64,000 nt of DNA from Noviherbaspirillum aridicola. GTDB taxonomy: Bacteria > Pseudomonadota > Gammaproteobacteria > Burkholderiales > Burkholderiaceae_D. The position numbers and the translations under genes were made by a program. The stretch's first letter is position 1, and each line of letters begins with the position of its first letter. This document shows positions 36,430-45,881 of the stretch, piece by piece. The notes beneath the pieces are model-generated. The model ran no database searches. It saw nothing but the letters and a program-made list of their open reading frames with translations, and was not told where the DNA came from. The stretch spans positions 1 through 64,000 of the forward strand of contig NZ_BPMK01000015.1 in NCBI RefSeq assembly GCF_019656455.1, written 5' to 3'.

Positions 36430-37302
36430 TCAGACCTGCCGCTGCATGCCCCAGCGCGCGACGGTCAGCCGCTCGAGCGTTCTGAAGACGAGTCCTTCGA
36501 CCAGCAGGCCGATCAGGATGACGGCTGCCAGCCCGGCGAACACCTTGTCCGTGTACAGCTCGTTGCGGTTCTGGAAGATATACCAGCCCAGTCCGCCCTT
36601 GCCCGACGTGGCGCCGAACACCAGCTCGGCCGCGATCAGGGTGCGCCATGCGAAGGCCCATCCTATTTTTAGTCCGGATACGATGGATGGCAAGGCCGCC
36701 GGCACCAGAATCTGCAGCACGAAGCGCAGCCCGGTGAGGCCGTAGTTGCGCCCGGCCATGCGCAGGGTTTCCGGCACCGCCTGAAAGCCTGCATAGGTAT
36801 TGAGCGCGAGCGGCCACAGGACGGAATGCAGCAGGACGAATACCAGGCTGCCCTTGCCGAGGCCGAACCACAGCAGCGCCAGCGGCAGCAGCGCGATCGC
36901 CGGCAAGGGATTGAACATCGACGTCAGCACTTCGAGCAGATCGCGGCCGGTGCGGGTGGCCACGGCAAGCGAAGTCAGCACGAAGGCGGCAACGACACCC
37001 GCGGCATAGCCCTGCAACAGCACGCCGAGCGACACCGCGATATTGGAGAGCAGCTCGCCGCTGCCGAGGCCCTCGATCAGTGCGAGCGCGGACTGGCTGA
37101 AACGCGGCAGCAGCAGCTCATTGTCCTGCCACCGTGCAAGCACTTCCCACAGCAGGGCGAACACGGCGAGCAGCAGCAGCTTGCGCAGCCAGGCGGCATC
37201 CGCCAGCCTGGCCCGGGCGGGAGCGGAGGCCTGTGCCGCAAAGTCGACCTCGACCGGCGGCCTTTCGAACTCCGGCCGCAGCGGTGGATGGAGCGCGCTC
37301 AT
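36430..37302 (-). CDS. SsuC/TauC-type ABC transporter permease
   Basis: A 290-residue inner-membrane permease with six helices and the BPD_transp_1 domain. The EAA-like loop AGRNYGLTGLRFVLQILVPA (about 194-213) contacts the ATPase. The family imports sulfonates, taurine or nitrate. Its start overlaps the ATPase gene stop by 4 bases (37299-37302), so the two are coupled. A periplasmic receptor and a TauD-like dioxygenase are upstream, which points to a sulfonate. Confidence 0.9.
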   Translation of the reverse strand: MSALHPPLRPEFERPPVEVDFAAQASAPARARLADAAWLRKLLLLAVFALLWEVLARWQDNELLLPRFSQSALALIEGLGSGELLSNIAVSLGVLLQGYAAGVVAAFVLTSLAVATRTGRDLLEVLTSMFNPLPAIALLPLALLWFGLGKGSLVFVLLHSVLWPLALNTYAGFQAVPETLRMAGRNYGLTGLRFVLQILVPAALPSIVSGLKIGWAFAWRTLIAAELVFGATSGKGGLGWYIFQNRNELYTDKVFAGLAAVILIGLLVEGLVFRTLERLTVARWGMQRQV

Positions 37303-38147
37303 CCCTCCCTCCTCATTGCCTGGGGCAACAGCTCTTCCGTTGCCTGCGCAGGGGGCTGCTCGAACAGCAGCCGGTGAATGCGTGCGGTGCTCGCCTGGAA
37401 TTCATCGCTGCCCGCGCTGTGCAGTCCGAACTGGTGGCTGTTGAGTTCGGCGCGCACGCGGCCGGGATGGGGCGACAGCAGCAGGATGCGGTTGCCCACC
37501 ACCAGCGCCTCCTCGATCGAATGCGTGACGAACAGCAGCGTGAAACGCACCTCTTCCCACAAGGCCTGCAATTCTTCCTGCATCTTGCGCCGGGTGAGCG
37601 CGTCGAGCGCCGCGAAGGGCTCGTCCATCAGCAGGATGTCGGGCTGCATCGCGAGCGCGCGGGCGATTGCCACGCGCTGCTTCATGCCGCCGGAGAGCGT
37701 GTGCGGATAGGCGCCGGCAAAACGGTCGAGGCCGACCTTGTCGAGCCAGTAGCGGGCACGCTCCTCCGCCTCGCGCCGGCTCGCCCTGCGGCTGGCCAGC
37801 AGCGGAAACATGACGTTTTCGCGCACGGTTTTCCAGGGCGGCAGCTGGTCGAATTCCTGGAACACGACGACGCGGTCCGGCCCCGGCCCGCGCACGGCCT
37901 GCCCGTTGAGGCTGATGCTTCCCGCCGCCGGCTTCACGAAGCCGCCTACCGCCTTGAGCAGCGTCGACTTGCCACAGCCGGACGGCCCCAGCAGCACGAA
38001 GCGGTCGGCCCGGTGCACATCGAAGCTGACTTCATGCGTGGCGCGCACCAGGCGCCGCGAGGCGCGATATTCCAGGGTCAGATCGCGCACCTGCAGCAGC
38101 GGCCGGTCGGCCGTGCCCGTCGGCAGCGGAAAGGGATGGACGTTCAT
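37299..38147 (-). CDS. SsuB/TauB-type ABC transporter ATPase
   Basis: A 282-residue ATPase. Walker A GPSGCGKST (about 54-62), Q-loop VVVFQEFDQLPPW, signature LSGGMKQR (about 152-159), Walker B ILLMDEPF and the H-loop THS are all intact. It energises the adjacent permease. The ATG at 38147 has GGAAG upstream and lies 2 bases after the receptor gene. The C-terminal 40 residues extend beyond the usual SsuB length and look disordered. Confidence 0.92.
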   Translation of the reverse strand: MNVHPFPLPTGTADRPLLQVRDLTLEYRASRRLVRATHEVSFDVHRADRFVLLGPSGCGKSTLLKAVGGFVKPAAGSISLNGQAVRGPGPDRVVVFQEFDQLPPWKTVRENVMFPLLASRRASRREAEERARYWLDKVGLDRFAGAYPHTLSGGMKQRVAIARALAMQPDILLMDEPFAALDALTRRKMQEELQALWEEVRFTLLFVTHSIEEALVVGNRILLLSPHPGRVRAELNSHQFGLHSAGSDEFQASTARIHRLLFEQPPAQATEELLPQAMRREG

Positions 38148-38149
38148 GT

Positions 38150-39172
38150 TCAGCTTCCGTTGGCCGTGGCGGCGTCGTCGAAGAAATAGTCGCGCCAGCT
38201 CTTCGGCTGATTCTTGATGGCGCCGATGCGGTGCAGGAACTGGGCGAGCGTGAAGGTGTTCTGCGGCGCGATCTTGAACTGCACCTGCGGATCCCTGAGT
38301 ATCTTGAGCAGCAGCGCGCGGTCGATATTGCTCTTGTTCACCCGCAGATAAATGTCGGCCGCCGCCTCGGGATTGGCGCCGATGAATTGCGCGGCCTCGG
38401 CGAGCGCATCGACAAAGGCGGCGTAGGTCTTCGGATTCTCGCTGCGGAATTTCTCGGTCGCGTAGAGCACGGTCGCCGAACTCGGTCCGCCCAGCACGTC
38501 GTAGGAATTCAGCACGATCTTCGCCCGCCGATTCTGCGCCAGTTCCTGGTCCTGGAAAGGCGGGTTGCCGAAGTGCGCGCTGATCTCGGTCTTGCCGGCG
38601 ATGATCGCGGCCGCGGCATCCGGATGCGGAAGCGCCTGCGTCAGCTTGTCCAGACGCGCGAATTCCCTGTCGCCCCACTGTCTGGCCGCGGCCATCTGCA
38701 GGATGCGAGCCTGCACCGAGACGGTGACGGCGGGCAGCGCGATCCGGTCCTTGTCGGTGAAGTCGGCAATGGTGTTGACCGAGGGATTGTTGGTGACGAG
38801 GTAGTAAGGGAAGTTGCCGAGCGAAGCGACACCCCTGACGTTTTGCTTGCCGACCGTGCGGTCCCAGATGGTCAGCAGCGGACCGACGCCGGCGCCGGCG
38901 ATGTCGATGGAGCCGGACAGCAGCGCATCGTTGACCGAGGCACCGCCGGACAGCTTGGTCCACTCGACCTGGATATCGACGCCGCGCTTCTTGCCGTGCT
39001 TTTCGATCAGCTTCTGGTCCTGTGCGACGTTGAGCAGCAGATAGACGACGCCGAACTGCTCGGCGATGCGCAGCCTGCCCTCCGCATGTGCGGTGGCGGC
39101 GCCGGCCAGCAGGCTCAGGCCGAGCGCGAGCGCAAGCAGGCGGCGCGCCGCCCCCTGTAAACGGTTGTGCAT
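38150..39172 (-). CDS. SsuA/TauA-like periplasmic substrate-binding protein
   Basis: A 340-residue NMT1/SsuA-family receptor with a signal peptide (about 1-30, ending AHA). The N-terminal lobe starts LRIAEQFGVVYLLLNVAQDQ. The ABC genes follow immediately, so this receptor delivers a sulfonate or related organosulfur compound to them. The exact ligand cannot be read from sequence. The ATG at 39172 opens the signal peptide; a frame to 39256 has no signal. Confidence 0.9.
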   Translation of the reverse strand: MHNRLQGAARRLLALALGLSLLAGAATAHAEGRLRIAEQFGVVYLLLNVAQDQKLIEKHGKKRGVDIQVEWTKLSGGASVNDALLSGSIDIAGAGVGPLLTIWDRTVGKQNVRGVASLGNFPYYLVTNNPSVNTIADFTDKDRIALPAVTVSVQARILQMAAARQWGDREFARLDKLTQALPHPDAAAAIIAGKTEISAHFGNPPFQDQELAQNRRAKIVLNSYDVLGGPSSATVLYATEKFRSENPKTYAAFVDALAEAAQFIGANPEAAADIYLRVNKSNIDRALLLKILRDPQVQFKIAPQNTFTLAQFLHRIGAIKNQPKSWRDYFFDDAATANGS

Positions 39173-39192
39173 GTAATCTCCCTTGTCTTGAA

Positions 39193-40098
39193 TCAGTAAG
39201 GCGTGTCGCCCTCGATGGTGGTGCGGTAGAGCTTGCGGCACTGATCGTCCGGGCACCCGGTGGCCAGGTGCATCAGCGAGCGGTTGTCCCAGAACACCAT
39301 GTCATGCGGTTGCCAGACATGGCGATAGACATGCTCCGGACGCGTGCTGTGCTCGAACAGCTGCTGCAGCAGGTCGCGGCTTTCATCCTCCGGCAGGCCG
39401 ACGATGCGGGTGGTGAAATGCTCGCTCACGAACAGGGCGGGGCGTCCGGTCTCTGGATGGATGCGCACCACCGGATGCACCACCGGCCTGACCTTGTCCA
39501 CCTGCTCCTGGCTGAGCTTGGGTCGCCACGGGCTGCGTTCGCGCAGGGCTTCGTACTTGCACAGATAGCTGTGTTCCGCCCTGAGCGACCCGACCTGTTT
39601 CTTCAGGTGATCGGGCAGCGTGTCCCAGGCCAGGTGCATGTTTGCAAACAGCGTGTCGCCGCCGGTCGCCGGCAGTTCCTGCGCATGCAGCATGGAGCCC
39701 AGGCTCGGCTTGTCGACGTAGGACAGATCGGAATGCCAGTACACGCCGGCGTCGCCGAGGCCGATCGGCTGGCCGTTCTCCCGGATGTTGGAGACGATCA
39801 GAATCTCCGGGTGGCCGGGAAGCTGAAACTGGTGCAGCACATGGATCTGCAGCGGACCGAAGCGGCGGCTGAAATCGATCTGCTGCTGGGGGGTGATGCG
39901 CTGGTCGCGGAACACCAGCACATGATGGTCGAGATGCGCCCGGTGGATGCGGGCGAAATCCCGGGCGGAGAGCGGCGCCGCGAGATCGAGGCCGATCACT
40001 TCGGCACCGAGCGGCGCGTCGAGCGGACGGATCTCCAGGGCTTGTCCAGGCGCCGGAATCGCTTCAGCTGAAGGCAGGGGAACGGCCAGGGTCGTCAT
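39193..40098 (-). CDS. TauD/TfdA-family alpha-ketoglutarate-dependent dioxygenase
   Basis: A 301-residue Fe(II)/2-oxoglutarate oxygenase. The metal facial triad is His122 and Asp124 in WHSDLSY, with a distal His about 277 in SLMHLA. An Arg about 293 in LYRTTIEG binds 2-oxoglutarate. TauD releases sulfite from taurine. As first gene of an SsuABC-like operon it most likely desulfonates the imported compound. Substrate could be taurine or another alkyl- or arylsulfonate or sulfate ester. Confidence 0.88.
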   Translation of the reverse strand: MTTLAVPLPSAEAIPAPGQALEIRPLDAPLGAEVIGLDLAAPLSARDFARIHRAHLDHHVLVFRDQRITPQQQIDFSRRFGPLQIHVLHQFQLPGHPEILIVSNIRENGQPIGLGDAGVYWHSDLSYVDKPSLGSMLHAQELPATGGDTLFANMHLAWDTLPDHLKKQVGSLRAEHSYLCKYEALRERSPWRPKLSQEQVDKVRPVVHPVVRIHPETGRPALFVSEHFTTRIVGLPEDESRDLLQQLFEHSTRPEHVYRHVWQPHDMVFWDNRSLMHLATGCPDDQCRKLYRTTIEGDTPY

Positions 40099-40459
40099 GA
40101 TGCTTATGCGTTGTTGTCATGACGATGAGCTTAATGAATCGATATGGCGCGGAGAACGAATGATTCCGCATTTCCTTATGCGCGCGCTGATGCCGAAAGC
40201 GAACGGCACCTCATGCTTTGGAAAGCGTAGCCAGTCATGCACGCGCCCGGCGCGCCGGACGGCGTGTGCGAGAGTAAGTACTTCGCACCGCACCGTAAAC
40301 AGAAACTGCGGGCCGGTGGGTTTGCCAAAGCGCATTGCTTGAAGTAATCTCAGCGAAACTACAAGCAGGTCGTATCTGGGCTACCGATAGCTTCGCCAGC
40401 GCTGCTTCGCGTGTAAGCAGTCACCCACGTGCAAGTGTCTCATTGATTGGACGGCAACC
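40099..40459. other. Gene-free 361-base intergenic region
   Basis: This separates the divergent tauD-like and kinase genes. It holds the dyad CGCAT-N6-ATGCG (40167-40182), about 70 bases before tauD, which could be an operator. It also holds the 12-base palindrome CCGGCGCGCCGG (40247-40258). A minus-strand open frame at 40117-40335 has no ribosome-binding site or recognisable sequence. I see no convincing promoter or RNA gene. Confidence 0.6.
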
Positions 40460-43400
40460 ATGAATGAGCCTTTTCATTTGCTGGATCGCGTCTGCGTCAC
40501 CACAGGGTCGCAGCTCTATCGCGCGAACTCCCTTGCGGACCACGCGGAGGTCCTGGTCAAGCTGTACGGCGACAGCACGCTTGCCCCGCATCCGCTGCGG
40601 GAATTTGAAACCCTGAAGAAGCTGGACCTTCCCGGCGTGGCCAAGCCGCGCACGATGGCAAAGCAGGCGGACCGCATCCTGATGGTGCTCGATCCCCTGG
40701 AGGGCACACCGCTCGAGTCGGTACTTGGCCAGGAACGCCTGCAGACATCGCTGGCATTGAATATGGCGTGCCAGCTGGCCGCCGTTCTCGGCGGCCTTCA
40801 CGCCGCACACGTCGTTCATCGCGACTTCCGCCCCGCCAATCTGCTCGTCAGGGAGAACGGAACTCTGGTCCTGCTGGACGTCAGCCTCGCCGTGTCCGAC
40901 GAACCGGGCACGCACGCCGACAAGAACGCGCCGCCGTGCGACTGGGCGTATGCATCGCCCGAGCAGACCGGCAGGATGCATCGCGCGGTCGACCACCGGA
41001 CGGATTTCTATTCGCTTGGCGTGATGATGTACCGGATGTTGACCGGCCAGCTGCCCTTCCGGGCCGCCGATCCGCTTGAATGGTCGCACTGCCACGTGGC
41101 GCGCGTTCCGATCCCTCCGCATGCCTTGTGCCCCGACATTCCGCCGGCGCTTTCGGGCATTGTCATGAAGCTGCTGGAGAAGATGCCGGAAGACCGGTAT
41201 CAGAGCGCGAAGGCACTCCTGGCCGATCTCGCACGGTGCGAGAAGCAATGGCAGACGTGGGCGCGGATTCCTCTCTTCGCCCTCGGTTCCGGCGATGCCT
41301 CGCGGCGCTTCCAGTTCCCCGCGGGGCTGTACGGGCGCGAGCGCGAAACGGCACTGCTCAAGGATGCGTACGGCAGCATGAAGCAGAAAGGGAATACCTC
41401 GCTGCTGCTCGTGTCCGGCTATTCCGGCGCGGGGAAATCGACGCTCATGATGCAGCTGCGCGAATCCGTCCTGCAGGACGGCGGCATTTATCTCTTCGGG
41501 AAATGCGAGACTCATCAGCAGCACGTCCCCTTCGCGCCCCTGGCGAGCGCCTTCCGGGAGCTGGTACAGAAAATCCTCGCGGAGAGCCAGGCGAGGGTCG
41601 CCGCCTGGAGCGAGAGCATCCTGCACGCCGTCGGCGGGAACGGCCAGCTCATCATCGACATCATTCCCCAGCTCGAACACGTGATCGGACCGCAGCACCC
41701 CCCTCCCGCGCTGCCCCCGACGGAGGCACATCACCGGCTCCTCCATGTGTTCCGGCACTTCATCGGTGCTTTCGCAGGCAAGAGCCATCCGCTGGTCCTG
41801 TGCCTGGACGATCTGCAGTGGGCGGACGCCATCACGCTCAGCCTTCTCGAATCGCTCCTGGTCGAGCCGGAAGTCGACTACCTTCTTCTCGCCGGCACCT
41901 ACCGCAGCAATGAAGTGGGGCCGCTGCATGCGCTCACGGTCACGCTGGAGGCCATCCGGCGCGCGGAAACAAGGTTTCTCAACATCGAGCTTGCGCCGCT
42001 TACATCGAAGGACATGGGCGATCTCATCGCCGACGGCTTGCGCTGCGACGATGCCGAACTCATCCGCCCCCTCGCCGCCCTGGTGCATGAAAAGACCGCC
42101 GGCAACCCGTTCTTCGCCATCCAGTTCATCCGCGCGCTGGACGACGAGGGTCTGCTCAGCTTCGAGCCGGGCACCGCGACATGGGACTGGGATATCGGGG
42201 GAATCCGCGCCAGGGGTTTTACCGACAACGTGGTCGAACTCCTGGCCCTCAGGTTGGGCTGCCTCGCCGCGCCCACGCGGACAGCCCTGAATCGTCTCGC
42301 CCTGCTGGGTAGCCAGGCCAGCCTTCGGAAGCTGGCGCTGGCCTGCGACCAGTCCGAGGAGGACACGCAGGCCGCTTTGGAAGAAGCGATCCGCCTCGGC
42401 CTGGTATCCGCAAGCGGGAGCACTTACACGTTTCATCACGACAGATTTCAGGAAGCAGCGGCCAGCCTCGTGCCCGACGAGGAGCACGCACGCATTCACC
42501 TCGGCATCGCCCGGCGGCTATTCAACGGTCTGCCCGGCGCAGAGCAGAAGGATCAGGTTTTCGACCTGGTGAACCAGTTCAACCGCGCATTGATGCTCGT
42601 CGAGTCGCGTGAGGAGCGCAAGCGTGTCGCCCTCCTGAATCTCGAGGCCGGCAAGCGTGCCAGGCGCTCCACCGCATATGAAGCGGCGCTGGCCTACTTC
42701 GAACATGGCGCGGCGATCCTGCCGGCCGGGTCGTGGGCGCGGCACTATTCGCTGGCCTTCGAGCTGGCGCTCAACCGGGCGGAGTGCGCGCTGATAACCG
42801 GCAAGACAGACACGCTGCAATCGCAGCTCGCCGTGCTGTCGGAGAAGGCGGCGCGCCTGTCCGACCGCGCCGCCGTCACACGCCTCTGGGTCGCCTTCCA
42901 TACCGCGCACGGCCGCCTCGACAGCGCGGTCCAGGCATGCCTGACCTATCTCGGGCAGCTCGGCATCGAGTGGTCGGCGCGCCCCTCCGATGCGGAGGTC
43001 GCCAGCGAGTATGCGTTGCTGCGCGAGCAGATGCGCAACCGGCGCATCAGCGACCTGGTTCATCTGCCGCTGCTCGCCGATCCGGACCAGCAGGCGACGA
43101 TGGAAGTCCTGACCGAGCTGCTGCCGATGACGATGTCGACGCCGAACCTGGCCGCCGCGACGTCCCTTCGCATGGTCAACCTCAGCATCAGGCACGGAAA
43201 CTGCGACGGTTCCTGTTTCGCATATGTGCTGATGACGACGTTCATGGGACCGCGCTTCGGCGACTACCGGGCCGGTTACGAGTTCGGCGAACTCAGCGTC
43301 GACCTCGTGGAACGGCGCGGGCTGGTGCTCTTCAAGGCGCGCGTTTTTCTGTGCTACGCAACGCTCATCATCCCGTGGGGCCGCGACATGCACGACGGCT

Positions 43401-45367
43401 TCGAATGGATTCGGCTCGCCGCCGACGCCGGGCGGGAATCGGGCGACTTCCGCTTTTATTCTTTCTGCGACAGCAATCTCGTGACCCTGCAACTGGCCAC
43501 AGGAGAGCCACTCGACAAGGTCCAGCACGAGGCCGAGCGCGGCGTGGCCTTCGCCAGGTCGGTGCGCTTCGACTACAACGTGCTCATTCTTCAGGGCCAG
43601 CTCGCCATGATCCGCAGGCTGCGCGGCCTTGCGCCCGACTTCAGCGCAGTCACCGACGAGCCATTCGACGCACAGGATTTCGAGCAGCTGTTGGAAGGCA
43701 ATGAGCAGCTTGTGATGCCCGCCTGCTGGTACTGGGTGCGCAAGCTGCAGGCCTGCTTCCTGGAGCATGACTACGCGGCCGCCCTGCATGCCGCGGGCAT
43801 CGCGGGCGCGCTTCTCTGGTGTTCGCAAAGTTTCCTCGAAAGCGCGGAGTTTCACTATTATTCGGCGCTCTCCCACGCGGGCGCCTGGAACGGCGCCGGC
43901 AGCGAACAGCGGCAGCAGCATCTCGATGCAATCCACCGTCACCTGAAACAGCTCGAGACCTGGTCGCAATGCTGCGCCGACAATTTCGAGAACCGCAGGG
44001 CGCTGGTGGCGGCGGAAGCGGCGCGCATCGAAGGCCGGGAATTCGATGCGGTGCGACTGTACGAGCAGGCGATCGAGTCCGCCCGCACGAACCGCCTGAT
44101 CCACAACGAGGCCATCGCGCATGAACTTGCGGCTGCCTTCTACCTCGACCGCGGCTGCACCACGGCGGCAAGAGCGCACTGGAGGGAGGCGCATCATCGC
44201 TTCGCATGCTGGAGAGCCGATGGCAAGGTCAGGCAACTGGAGGCACGCTATGCGCCGCTTCGCATCATCCCCGACCAGTCCGAAGCGACTCCCCTCGAGG
44301 GAACGGCCGTCCAGTTCGACGCCATGACGGTCGCCAAGGCGGCGCAGGCGATCTCGGGCGAGATCGTACTCCATGAACTGGTCGATACACTCCTGCGCAT
44401 CATGATGGAGCATGCGGGAGCGCAGAAGGGGTATCTGCTCCTGTCGAAGAAACAGACGCTGCATCTCGCCGCCGAAGCGAATGTCGACCTCGCCACGGTG
44501 CGGGTGCATGTGTACGACGACATGCGCGACGCCACCGCACTCTTGCCCGTCGGCGTGCTCAATTATGTGATGCACAGCCACGAACCGCTCCTGCTGACCG
44601 ATACCGGCGTCCCGTCTCCGTTTTCATCCGATCCCTACTTTTCCACGCGCCGTCCCAAGTCCGCGCTCTGCCTTCCCATCCTGAGGCGGAACCTCCTGAT
44701 CGGATTGCTGTATCTGGAGAATGAAGACGTGTCCCATGCATTCATTCCGGAATCCGTCACGGTACTCAAACTGCTGGCATCACAGGCCGCGATCTCTCTG
44801 GAGAATGCCCGGCTTTATGACGACCTGCTGGCCGAGAGAGCGAAGACGCGCCGCCTGGCGGACGCCAACATCATCGGCGTCTGCTTCTGGGACGTCGCCA
44901 CGGGCATTACCGAGGCCAACGGTGCGCTTGCGCAGTTGCTCGGATATTCGAGGCAGCAGTTGTGCGCGATGCGATGGACCGACATCACGCCGCCGGAATA
45001 CCGGAGTACCGACGACGCGGCCATGACCGAGGTGCAGGAAACCGGCGTATTCGCGCCCTACGAAAAGGAGTTGCTGCGCCGGGACGGCAGCCGGGTGCCG
45101 GTCCTCGTCGGCGGTGCCGCGTTCGCGGATTCGCCGAGGCAGGGCGTGGCGTTCGTGCTGGATCTGAGCGAACGCAAGCGCGCGGCGTCGGCATTGCGCC
45201 GGGCCTATGACGAGCTTGAATCGCGCGTGCGGGAGCGCACCGACGAACTGAACAGACTCATCGAGCAACTGCAATCGGAGGTCGCCGCGCGCCGCCGCGC
45301 CGAGGAAGAGCTGGAGAAACTTTGCGCCGGTCCTGGCCGCAAGCCCATGTCCGCCGCAGACGATTGA
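40460..45367 (+). CDS. Giant Ser/Thr kinase - ATPase - GAF - PAS signalling protein without histidine kinase
   Basis: 1635 residues. Order: protein-kinase domain about 1-265 (HRDFRPAN about 119-126, then LLDVS in place of DFG, and YASPEQTGRM), AAA-type STAND ATPase about 285-560 (Walker A GYSGAGKS about 320, Walker B LVLCLDDLQWAD), helical TPR-like repeats about 560-1270, GAF about 1290-1440, PAS about 1467-1575, coiled coil about 1575-1620. Relatives with this order normally continue into HisKA and HATPase domains. This one ends in PGRKPMSAADD and stops. The kinase keeps its metal-binding Asp despite the DVS sequence. No partner response regulator is adjacent. It starts at ATG 40460 with a weak GGACGG site. 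Confidence 0.88.
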   Translation: MNEPFHLLDRVCVTTGSQLYRANSLADHAEVLVKLYGDSTLAPHPLREFETLKKLDLPGVAKPRTMAKQADRILMVLDPLEGTPLESVLGQERLQTSLALNMACQLAAVLGGLHAAHVVHRDFRPANLLVRENGTLVLLDVSLAVSDEPGTHADKNAPPCDWAYASPEQTGRMHRAVDHRTDFYSLGVMMYRMLTGQLPFRAADPLEWSHCHVARVPIPPHALCPDIPPALSGIVMKLLEKMPEDRYQSAKALLADLARCEKQWQTWARIPLFALGSGDASRRFQFPAGLYGRERETALLKDAYGSMKQKGNTSLLLVSGYSGAGKSTLMMQLRESVLQDGGIYLFGKCETHQQHVPFAPLASAFRELVQKILAESQARVAAWSESILHAVGGNGQLIIDIIPQLEHVIGPQHPPPALPPTEAHHRLLHVFRHFIGAFAGKSHPLVLCLDDLQWADAITLSLLESLLVEPEVDYLLLAGTYRSNEVGPLHALTVTLEAIRRAETRFLNIELAPLTSKDMGDLIADGLRCDDAELIRPLAALVHEKTAGNPFFAIQFIRALDDEGLLSFEPGTATWDWDIGGIRARGFTDNVVELLALRLGCLAAPTRTALNRLALLGSQASLRKLALACDQSEEDTQAALEEAIRLGLVSASGSTYTFHHDRFQEAAASLVPDEEHARIHLGIARRLFNGLPGAEQKDQVFDLVNQFNRALMLVESREERKRVALLNLEAGKRARRSTAYEAALAYFEHGAAILPAGSWARHYSLAFELALNRAECALITGKTDTLQSQLAVLSEKAARLSDRAAVTRLWVAFHTAHGRLDSAVQACLTYLGQLGIEWSARPSDAEVASEYALLREQMRNRRISDLVHLPLLADPDQQATMEVLTELLPMTMSTPNLAAATSLRMVNLSIRHGNCDGSCFAYVLMTTFMGPRFGDYRAGYEFGELSVDLVERRGLVLFKARVFLCYATLIIPWGRDMHDGFEWIRLAADAGRESGDFRFYSFCDSNLVTLQLATGEPLDKVQHEAERGVAFARSVRFDYNVLILQGQLAMIRRLRGLAPDFSAVTDEPFDAQDFEQLLEGNEQLVMPACWYWVRKLQACFLEHDYAAALHAAGIAGALLWCSQSFLESAEFHYYSALSHAGAWNGAGSEQRQQHLDAIHRHLKQLETWSQCCADNFENRRALVAAEAARIEGREFDAVRLYEQAIESARTNRLIHNEAIAHELAAAFYLDRGCTTAARAHWREAHHRFACWRADGKVRQLEARYAPLRIIPDQSEATPLEGTAVQFDAMTVAKAAQAISGEIVLHELVDTLLRIMMEHAGAQKGYLLLSKKQTLHLAAEANVDLATVRVHVYDDMRDATALLPVGVLNYVMHSHEPLLLTDTGVPSPFSSDPYFSTRRPKSALCLPILRRNLLIGLLYLENEDVSHAFIPESVTVLKLLASQAAISLENARLYDDLLAERAKTRRLADANIIGVCFWDVATGITEANGALAQLLGYSRQQLCAMRWTDITPPEYRSTDDAAMTEVQETGVFAPYEKELLRRDGSRVPVLVGGAAFADSPRQGVAFVLDLSERKRAASALRRAYDELESRVRERTDELNRLIEQLQSEVAARRRAEEELEKLCAGPGRKPMSAADD

Positions 45368-45618
45368 CCTGCACCTGTCGCACGGGAACGCCGCCACTGC
45401 CTTCGTTGCCCGGCATTACCGCGAACCGGGCGAAACGGATGCCCTCTGCATTGCCCTGTTTCATTGCTCCCTGCCCGAATTTCGCTTCGCACGACCTCCC
45501 CGCGCTGCGGCGGCGGGCCGGCGCAATACGGGACGCGCGCGCCTTTGCGCCGACTCAACGGCGACTCCCGCTGCTTGCGGCCAAATACGGTGTAACCATC
45601 TTTCAAAAAGGACAAGCC

Positions 45619-45870
45619 GTGACAGAGAGCGGGATCATGAAAATGATCAGGATGAGCGAGGTCAATCTCGACACCTCCTGGTCCAGCGTTACGCGCGAAC
45701 TCGCGCGGCGCCTTGCGGCGGTCGGCGACAGGCTGACCGATGAAGAGCTGACTTCGCTGATTGAACTGGCGGCGCTGTCGTACCAGAAGGCACGCGCGGA
45801 GTACCAGGCCAGCGTCGCCTACGACCTGCTGCTGCTGCGCCTGCAGGGCAAGGCGCAGAAGAAGGATTAG
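45619..45870 (+). CDS. Small hypothetical protein
   Basis: About 83 residues, mostly helical by composition: VTRELARRLAAVGDRLTDEE, then LIELAALSYQKARAEYQASV, and a basic end GKAQKKD. I do not recognise a family. Start GTG 45619 has AAGGA upstream; ATG 45637 is the alternative. The 251 bases before it, after the kinase gene, contain no gene that I can support. Confidence 0.55.
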   Translation: MTESGIMKMIRMSEVNLDTSWSSVTRELARRLAAVGDRLTDEELTSLIELAALSYQKARAEYQASVAYDLLLLRLQGKAQKKD

Positions 45871-45881
45871 CCGGACCTCAT

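Noticed and set aside
40117-40335. A 72-codon minus-strand frame between tauD and the kinase gene
   Set aside because: No ribosome-binding site, no hydrophobic or conserved pattern, and it overlaps the likely tauD promoter region.
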